This document shows, one piece after another, positions 58,491-64,000 of a stretch of DNA of 64,000 bases. Numbering within the stretch: the first letter of the stretch is position 1; the number at the start of each line of letters is the position of its first letter. The DNA lies in assembly GCA_025358485.1 (NCBI GenBank), contig JANYJJ010000008.1:1-64000 (forward strand). The letters run 5' to 3'. The position numbers and the translations under genes were made by a program. The notes under the pieces are model-generated. The model made no database searches, was not told the DNA's origin, and saw only the letters and a program-made list of their open reading frames with translations. Source of the DNA: Burkholderiales bacterium. Its GTDB lineage: Bacteria; Pseudomonadota; Gammaproteobacteria; Burkholderiales; Burkholderiaceae_C.

Positions 58491-58955
58491 TCATGGCAAC
58501 AAGCTCAGGCCGACCGGGCTTTGCGCTGCGAAGCTCACTTCGCGATGGTCGTTGGCATCGAATGCAATGCTCACGATCAAGTCAGCTTCAGGCAACAACC
58601 CTGCGGCTTTGTCGGGCCACTCCACAAGTTTCAAACCGGGGCTGGCAAACACATCGCGAAAGCCAGCGTCTTCAAATTCTTGTGGGTCGTTGAAGCGGTA
58701 AAAGTCAAAATGCCAAGCGTCAAAACCTTCCAGCGCATACGGTTCCATGATGGCGTAAGTGGGGCTTTTGACGCGGCCGACCACGCCCAAAGCGCCGAGC
58801 AAGTGGCGCGCAAAAGTTGTCTTTCCGGCACCCAAGTTGCCGTGCAGTTCAATGCACGCGCCGCGAACGCCGGGCCGTGTTGCCAATGCCTTGGCCGACA
58901 GTGCGCACTGCGCCTCGTCAGACCAACTGACTTTGCGTGTTTCTAGAATCGGCAA
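58491..58955 (-). CDS. tsaE: tRNA threonylcarbamoyladenosine biosynthesis ATPase TsaE
   Basis: IELHGNLGAGKTTFARHLLGALGVVGRVKSPTYAIMEPY, HFDFYRFNDPQEFEDAG, LVEWPDKA; likely TTG start abutting divergent queG ATG. Confidence 0.92.
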   Translation of the reverse strand: MPILETRKVSWSDEAQCALSAKALATRPGVRGACIELHGNLGAGKTTFARHLLGALGVVGRVKSPTYAIMEPYALEGFDAWHFDFYRFNDPQEFEDAGFRDVFASPGLKLVEWPDKAAGLLPEADLIVSIAFDANDHREVSFAAQSPVGLSLLP

Positions 58956-60050
58956 ATGAAGCCACCTGTGGAAATTAAAGCGCTGTCTGAGGGACTGCTG
59001 TCCAAGCTGCAAGCTTGGGGCACACAGTTGGGATTTTCACAGATCGGTGTGTCGGACTTGAATTTGGATGCAGCCGAGGCAGGTTTGCAAAGCTGGTTGG
59101 CACGTGGCTTTCACGGCAGCTTGAATTACATGCAAGCCCACGGCAGCAAACGCACACAGCCAGCCGAGCTGGTGCCGGGCACGGTGCGGGTTGTCACGGC
59201 GCGCATGAACTACCTGCCCGCCGACACACCATCAGATTGGCCAGACAAGGAACTGCAGCGCCTGGCCGACCCGCAAGCCGCCACGATTTCAATCTACGCA
59301 CGCGGTCGCGACTATCACAAGGTATTGCGCGCGCGCTTGCAAAAGTTGGCCGATTTGTTGGCCGCAGAAGTGGGCCCATTGGGGCACCGCGTGTTCACCG
59401 ATTCAGCGCCCGTGATGGAGGTTGCCTTGGCCACCAAAAGCGGCATAGGCTGGCGCGGCAAACACACGCTGGCTTTGCACCGCGAAGCAGGGTCGATGTT
59501 CTTTTTGGGTGAGATCTACATCGACCTCGCGCTGCCCCTCACGCCTGCCGTTGACGCCCACTGCGGCAGCTGCTCAGCCTGCATCACCGTGTGCCCCACG
59601 CAGGCCATCGTGGCGCCTTACTTGCTGGACGCACGGCGCTGCATTTCCTACCTCACCATCGAACACGCTGGCCCCATTCCAGCCGAGCTGCGCCCTTTGA
59701 TGGGCAACCGCATTTACGGCTGTGACGACTGCCAATTGTTGTGCCCGTGGAACAAATATGCAGTGCTGAGCACGCTGCGTGATTTCGACGCGCGCGCTTC
59801 GGTCACCGACGTGACTTTGCTGTCGCTGTGGGGTTGGGACGAGGCGGAATTTCTGCGCCGCACCGAGGGCAGCGCGATCCGTCGCATCGGGTTTGAGCGC
59901 TGGCAGCGCAACCTGGCGGTGGCCATGGGCAATGCCTTGCGCGCCAATGAAAACGCCGTCACGAGGACGGCGCTGCAAGCTTCTTTGGCCAATGCGACCC
60001 CCTTGGTCGCAGAGCACATCACATGGGCTCTGGCCACTGAGGCGGTTTGA
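58956..60050 (+). CDS. queG: Epoxyqueuosine reductase QueG
   Basis: LGFSQIGVSDL, HCGSCSACITVCPTQAIVAPYLLDARRCISYLTIEHAGPIP, YGCDDCQLLCPWNKYA. Confidence 0.95.
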   Translation: MKPPVEIKALSEGLLSKLQAWGTQLGFSQIGVSDLNLDAAEAGLQSWLARGFHGSLNYMQAHGSKRTQPAELVPGTVRVVTARMNYLPADTPSDWPDKELQRLADPQAATISIYARGRDYHKVLRARLQKLADLLAAEVGPLGHRVFTDSAPVMEVALATKSGIGWRGKHTLALHREAGSMFFLGEIYIDLALPLTPAVDAHCGSCSACITVCPTQAIVAPYLLDARRCISYLTIEHAGPIPAELRPLMGNRIYGCDDCQLLCPWNKYAVLSTLRDFDARASVTDVTLLSLWGWDEAEFLRRTEGSAIRRIGFERWQRNLAVAMGNALRANENAVTRTALQASLANATPLVAEHITWALATEAV

Positions 60051-60053
60051 CTG

Positions 60054-60812
60054 TCACTGCATGTGCTGACCACCATTGATGGCGATGTTGGCTCCCGTCA
60101 AGAATGCAGCTTCTTCCGAGGCCAAGTAAATGATCAGGCCAGCCACCTCTTCAGGCTTGCCCAAACGGCCCACCGGAATTTGCGGAAGGATCTTGGTGTT
60201 CAAGATGTCTTCTGGAATGGCGGTGACCATTTTTGTGCCGATGTAGCCCGGTGAAATCGTGTTCACCGTGACGCCTTTTTTGGCCACCTCCAGCGCCAGC
60301 GCTTTGCTGAAACCATGCACGCCCGCTTTGGCGGCCGAGTAGTTGGTTTGACCGAAGGCGCCCTTCGAACCGTTGACAGACGACACGTTGATGATGCGGC
60401 CCCAACCGCGGTCGACCATGCCGTCGGCGACTTGCTTGGTCATGTTGAACAAGCTGTCGAGGTTGGTGCGCATCACCGCGTCCCAATTCACTTTGTCCAT
60501 CTTTTTGAAAGTCATGTCGCGGGTGATGCCGGCGTTGTTGACCAGCACATCCACGGCACCCAATTGCGCCGCGACGCTGGCCACCGCCGCTTGACAAGAT
60601 GCGATGTCGGCCACGTCGCATGGCACGGCCAACATGGTGTAGCCGTTGGCCTTCATGTCCGCCAACCATTCGTTGTGCTTGGTGTTGCCGGGCGAATAAG
60701 TGACGGCCACTTTGTAGCCCTCGTCGGCCATTTTGGTGGAGATGGTTTCACCCAAACCGCCCATGCCGCCGGTGATGAGGACGACGCGATTTTTGATTCT
60801 GGTTTTTGGCAT
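60054..60812 (-). CDS. phbB: Acetoacetyl-CoA reductase
   Basis: SDR: RVVLITGGMGGLGETIS, VLVNNAGITRDMTFKKMDKVNWDAVMRTNLDSLFNMTKQV, INVSSVNGSKGAFGQTNYSAAKAG. Confidence 0.93.
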   Translation of the reverse strand: MPKTRIKNRVVLITGGMGGLGETISTKMADEGYKVAVTYSPGNTKHNEWLADMKANGYTMLAVPCDVADIASCQAAVASVAAQLGAVDVLVNNAGITRDMTFKKMDKVNWDAVMRTNLDSLFNMTKQVADGMVDRGWGRIINVSSVNGSKGAFGQTNYSAAKAGVHGFSKALALEVAKKGVTVNTISPGYIGTKMVTAIPEDILNTKILPQIPVGRLGKPEEVAGLIIYLASEEAAFLTGANIAINGGQHMQ

Positions 60813-61174
60813 TTTTTTCTCCAAACTGAAGGTGTGAACGGCGAGGGCGACGCATGTAGTTTCCCCGCATATCGAACCCGAACCCGCATTGGCCTAGGGT
60901 AAATCCTGGGCCTTTTTGTTACGCCGTCGGTGTGCCGTCAATGCACCTGTAAACAGAGCAGTGAAGCAAGGCAACGGCCAGTGGCACCACGAAGTGATCG
61001 CGGCGTTCGGATCAATCGACGCTGCCGTAGAAGGGGTCGTCTCAGAAAACGGAATTCAAAGTACGTTAAGTTGTCGTCTCAGAATTCGGAAAAACTCGTA
61101 CGGTAAGCAATGCACCTTGCGTTTTTGGTCTTGCTGCATTACATTGTAATTCAATTGACCAAAGGAGAACGAAC

Positions 61175-61438
61175 ATGGCTGCAAATCAACTCGTACAAGC
61201 GCGCATCGACGGAGCCATTAAAGAGGAAGCAGCGACCGTTCTGGCTGCCATGGGACTTACCGTGTCTGACGCGGTGCGACTGCTGCTTACGAAGGTGGCG
61301 CAGGACAAAGCGCTGCCATTCGAGCCGCTGATCCCCAATGCGACGACGATCCAGGCCATGAAGGATGCCCGTGCCGGAAAGGTCACAAAAGCCGCCACCC
61401 TCGACGCTCTGTTCACCGATCTCAATGCGGACGCCTGA
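61175..61438 (+). CDS. RelB/DinJ-family antitoxin
   Basis: MAANQLVQARIDGAIKEEAATVLAAMGLTVSDAVRLLLTKVAQDKALPFEPLIPN. Confidence 0.92.
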   Translation: MAANQLVQARIDGAIKEEAATVLAAMGLTVSDAVRLLLTKVAQDKALPFEPLIPNATTIQAMKDARAGKVTKAATLDALFTDLNADA

Positions 61439-61706
61439 CTACACCGGACAGTTCAAGCGTGATTACAAACGCGAAGCCAAAGGTCAGCACCGGGCCACAC
61501 TCGATGCTGACCTTCGCCCCGTCTTGTCGGCCTTGCTCGCCGAGGAACTCTTGGAGCTGCGACACCGTGACCATGCCTTGACTGGCGATTGGAAGGATCA
61601 CCGGGATTGCCATGTCAAACCCGACCTTGTTCTGATCTATCAGAAACCCGATGACGACACACTGCGACTGGTGCGCCTTGGTTCTCATTCCGAACTTGGG
61701 CTGTGA
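61425..61706 (+). CDS. YafQ-family mRNA interferase toxin
   Basis: DYTGQFKRDYKREAKG, ALTGDWKDHRDCHVKPDLVLIYQKPDDDTLRLVRLGSHSELG; overlaps antitoxin end. Confidence 0.92.
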   Translation: MRTPDYTGQFKRDYKREAKGQHRATLDADLRPVLSALLAEELLELRHRDHALTGDWKDHRDCHVKPDLVLIYQKPDDDTLRLVRLGSHSELGL

Positions 61707-61978
61707 TGGGGATGGGCCAGTCCCAGCCATTCGGAAAACGGACAACAAAGCACGCTAAGACAAGCCGTTCTTGAAACTCGCCATCCTGCGCCTTGTCAAG
61801 CAAGAACAGTTTTCGAGAACGCCTTGGCCACATCGGCGCTAGGCTGCGCCAACTTCTCAGCCGGCTGTCCTGGTCAAGCCTTCTCGCAGACCTTCGTTTG
61901 CGAGACGCTAAACGCCAGCCATAACTTACTTGAAATTCCGTTTTCTGAGACGACCCCTAGAAGCGGCTCAGAAGCGCG

Positions 61979-62329
61979 TCAGAAAGGCAAGGACGGCAAC
62001 ACAGGGCAGAGCGGTGCTTCTGCCCGTTCATTCAGACCGTAGTCGCGGTGCACGCTTGCCACCCGAAGTCGGTAATTTTCAAACACACCCATGCGCCCTA
62101 CGGCTTGTGTTTTTTGGTGCTCGGGTTGCTCGCGCCAAGCGCGCACCGACTCCTCATCTCGCCAAAACGAGAGCGACACCAACTTGCCCGGGTTGGTGAG
62201 GCTTTGGAAGCGTTCGATTGATATGAATCCGTCCATCGCCTCCAGCATGGAGCGCAGGCGCGCAGCATGGTCGAGGTAGACAGAGTGCCCGTCCGTGCTG
62301 GGTTCCACCTCGAAGATCACCGCGATCAT
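61979..62329 (-). CDS. Antibiotic biosynthesis monooxygenase (ABM)-domain protein
   Basis: MIAVIFEVEPSTDGHSVYLDHAARLRSMLEAMDGFISIERFQSLTNPGKLVSLSFWRDEESVRAWREQPEHQKTQ. Confidence 0.88.
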   Translation of the reverse strand: MIAVIFEVEPSTDGHSVYLDHAARLRSMLEAMDGFISIERFQSLTNPGKLVSLSFWRDEESVRAWREQPEHQKTQAVGRMGVFENYRLRVASVHRDYGLNERAEAPLCPVLPSLPF

Positions 62330-63186
62330 TTCGACACCCGGGTGATGAAGGCGTTCACTTGTCGGTACAACTCTGTGCGGCCCGATTCCAAGTGCATGAG
62401 GTGCGTGGCGCGCTCGACTTAGATGTCGGTTTTGTCGGCGCTGCCCAGCTGCGAGATCAGCTTGGCCGCATCGGCGTCGGTGCGCAAACTGTCCCAAGCG
62501 CCGCGTATCAACAGTGTGGGCGCGGTGACCAGGGCAGGCTCATACAAGGTCTTGCCAGACCACAGCGCGCCAATGTCCGCAATGGGGCCGAAAGGCGTGA
62601 AGACTGAGGCGGGCAGGCGTTCGCCCGAACGCGCATCGCTGGCCAAGTAGGCCGCGCCCCATTGCTGGAAATGCGTTTCGCTGAGCGCCTGCGGCTGGCC
62701 GCGTGGCACGTCGTCGAAGAAGCGGCGGTATTGCGACCAAAGCGAAAGTGGATAGACGGACGGTGGCGGTGCAGCGGCTGCGGGTGCGTTTGCGGCTCCC
62801 GCAGAAACGGCGGCTGGCGTTCGCGCCACTATTGGCGCAAACAGCAGCAAAGCGCGAACATCTTGCGGATGGGTGCCCGCATACATCGCGGCCACGGAAG
62901 CGCCCCATGAGTGCGCCAACAGCAACACAGGCTTGTCGCCATTTTTTTGGCGAACAGAAGTGATCACACGGCGCAGTTGGGCCACCACCTCGGTCAGGCG
63001 ACTTGCGGGTCTGACGGAGCTGCTGGCGCAGGCGTCTGAGCCGCCGTAGCCTGCAAAGTCAAAGCCCCAGACGTTGAAGCCAGCGGCGTTGAGATCATCT
63101 GCCCACGAGCGGCCGTCCATGCGGAAAAAGACTGACCGGTCGGCCGCAAACGTTATTTTACATAATATACATAGTAGCGCATTCAT
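62326..63186 (-). pseudogene. Alpha/beta hydrolase, probably decayed (5' truncated, internal stop)
   Basis: WADDLNAAGFNVWGFDFAGYGGSD...LLAHSWGASVAAMYA; in-frame TAA at 62419-62421 after DKTDI, and the frame continues VERATHLMHLESGRTELYRQVNAFITRVSK*; expected N-terminal HG/oxyanion segment absent. Confidence 0.7.
63155..63182 (-). promoter_or_regulatory. dif-like / XerCD recombination-site candidate
   Basis: Minus strand atgcgctacta-tgtata-ttatgtaaaat: central TGTATA and XerD-arm TTATGTaAAAT match canonical dif (TGTATA TTATGTTAAAT); XerC arm matches poorly. Confidence 0.4.
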
Positions 63187-63219
63187 TAAAATGGCTAGAC
63201 CTCGCTCTTGCCATCCACA

Positions 63220-63861
63220 TCATTTGGCTGGCAGCGACTCCAAGCGCTTGCTGAGCACCTCGCGGCCCACGTTGGCAGCCAGCTCGACCGCGTTCCAGCC
63301 AGCGGCGTTCACGCGCTTGAGGTCAGCGCCTTGCGCCAGCAGCAAATCCACCGAAGCTTCAGGGCCGAAGCGCACGGCCATCATCAAGGCGGTGTTTTTG
63401 TTGGGCGACTCGGCCTCCAACTCGGCACCACGGGCCAACAACAAGCTCACGATCTTGGGCTCGGGGCCCGTGGCGGCGTAGTGCAGCGGCGTCCAGCCGT
63501 CTTTGTTGACCTTGGCGCCGCGTTTGACCAGCAATTCGCAAAGTTCAACTTTGCCTTTGAGCGCCGCCATCATCAGCACCGATTCGCCTTTGTCGTTCAG
63601 CGCGTTCACATCCAAAGCTTCGGATGCCAACAGCGCAGCCACCGCTTTCTGAGAATCTTTTTGCAGCGCCTCGAACAAACCTACCTGGCCTTTGGGGCTG
63701 CGTGAATTCACGTTGAAGCCGCGCTTCAGCAGCTCGGTGAGTTCCGTCGGGTTGTCGCGCGTGATGGCGGTAAAAAAGTCGTCGTAGGAACCCGCTTGCG
63801 CTCCCGTGCTGACGGCGGCCGCCGCGATCAGGATCGCTTGAATTGTCAATTTTTTAAGCAT
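63220..63861 (-). CDS. Exported ankyrin-repeat protein
   Basis: Signal-like MLKKLTIQAILIAAAAVSTGAQA; repeats ELTELLKRGFNVNSRSPKGQVGLFEAL, GWTPLHYAATGPEPKIVSLLLARGAELEAESPNKNTALMMA. Confidence 0.92.
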   Translation of the reverse strand: MLKKLTIQAILIAAAAVSTGAQAGSYDDFFTAITRDNPTELTELLKRGFNVNSRSPKGQVGLFEALQKDSQKAVAALLASEALDVNALNDKGESVLMMAALKGKVELCELLVKRGAKVNKDGWTPLHYAATGPEPKIVSLLLARGAELEAESPNKNTALMMAVRFGPEASVDLLLAQGADLKRVNAAGWNAVELAANVGREVLSKRLESLPAK

Positions 63862-64000
63862 GAAGCACCTCATCTTTTGGCGTTGATGCGCCCTGCACCA
63901 CGCGTTTGAACAGCCGCTCGAAATTCGCGCTGGTGATGGCCGCGACCTCGGTCACGTCCATGCCCCGCAGCTCCGCAATTTGCTGCGCCACGCGTGGCAC
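63854..64000 (-). CDS. TatD-family hydrolase, C-terminal fragment (runs off window)
   Basis: Translated VPRVAQQIAELRGMDVTEVAAITSANFERLFKRVVQGASTPKDEVLHA*; typical TatD C-terminus (ELRGMDVTEVAAITSANFERLF). Confidence 0.7.
   Translation of the reverse strand: MPRVAQQIAELRGMDVTEVAAITSANFERLFKRVVQGASTPKDEVLHA

Larger units (their letters stand above)
61033..61957. mobile_element. Non-autonomous Tn3-family-type element (38-bp TIRs, 5-bp TSD) carrying a toxin-antitoxin pair
   Basis: Left ggggtcgtctcagaaaacggaattcaaagtacgttaag (61033-61070); right end reverse complement ggggtcgtctcagaaaacggaatttcaagtaagttatg (61920-61957); flanked by tagaa at 61028-61032 and 61958-61962. No transposase ORF inside. 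Confidence 0.88.

Overview
This is a 64 kb, GC-rich, gene-dense bacterial chromosomal window. Gene content looks Burkholderiales/Comamonadaceae-like (inference). Main landmarks: (1) 39-3299, a selenoneine-type sen cluster (SelD/SenC, SenB-like glycosyltransferase, divergent SenA/EgtB-like protein). (2) 3574-14170, a CO-dehydrogenase-family molybdenum hydroxylase operon with the form II motif AYRGAGR, plus coxD/E/G and XdhC maturation genes and a TonB receptor. (3) 20953-30621, the most striking region: a 1228-aa polymorphic toxin with its immunity gene, followed by three orphan toxin-tip/immunity cassettes in direct orientation and one degenerate remnant. The nuclease/immunity pairs share near-identical flanks around a hypervariable block that straddles the toxin-immunity junction. 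(4) A tripartite RND efflux operon, an isolated bciA-like gene and a duplicated double-GGDEF protein with a minisatellite linker. (5) mutL with five 11-bp repeats at its start codon, and a C11 caspase-fold protease divergent from a TPR/winged-helix regulator. (6) 61033-61957, a 925-bp transposase-less Tn3-type element with 38-bp inverted repeats and a perfect 5-bp TSD (TAGAA), carrying a RelB/DinJ-YafQ toxin-antitoxin pair. It lies close to a decayed hydrolase whose 5' end stops at a dif-like (XerD half-site) sequence. No rRNA, tRNA or CRISPR array was recognised by eye. All family names come from motif recognition, not database searches.
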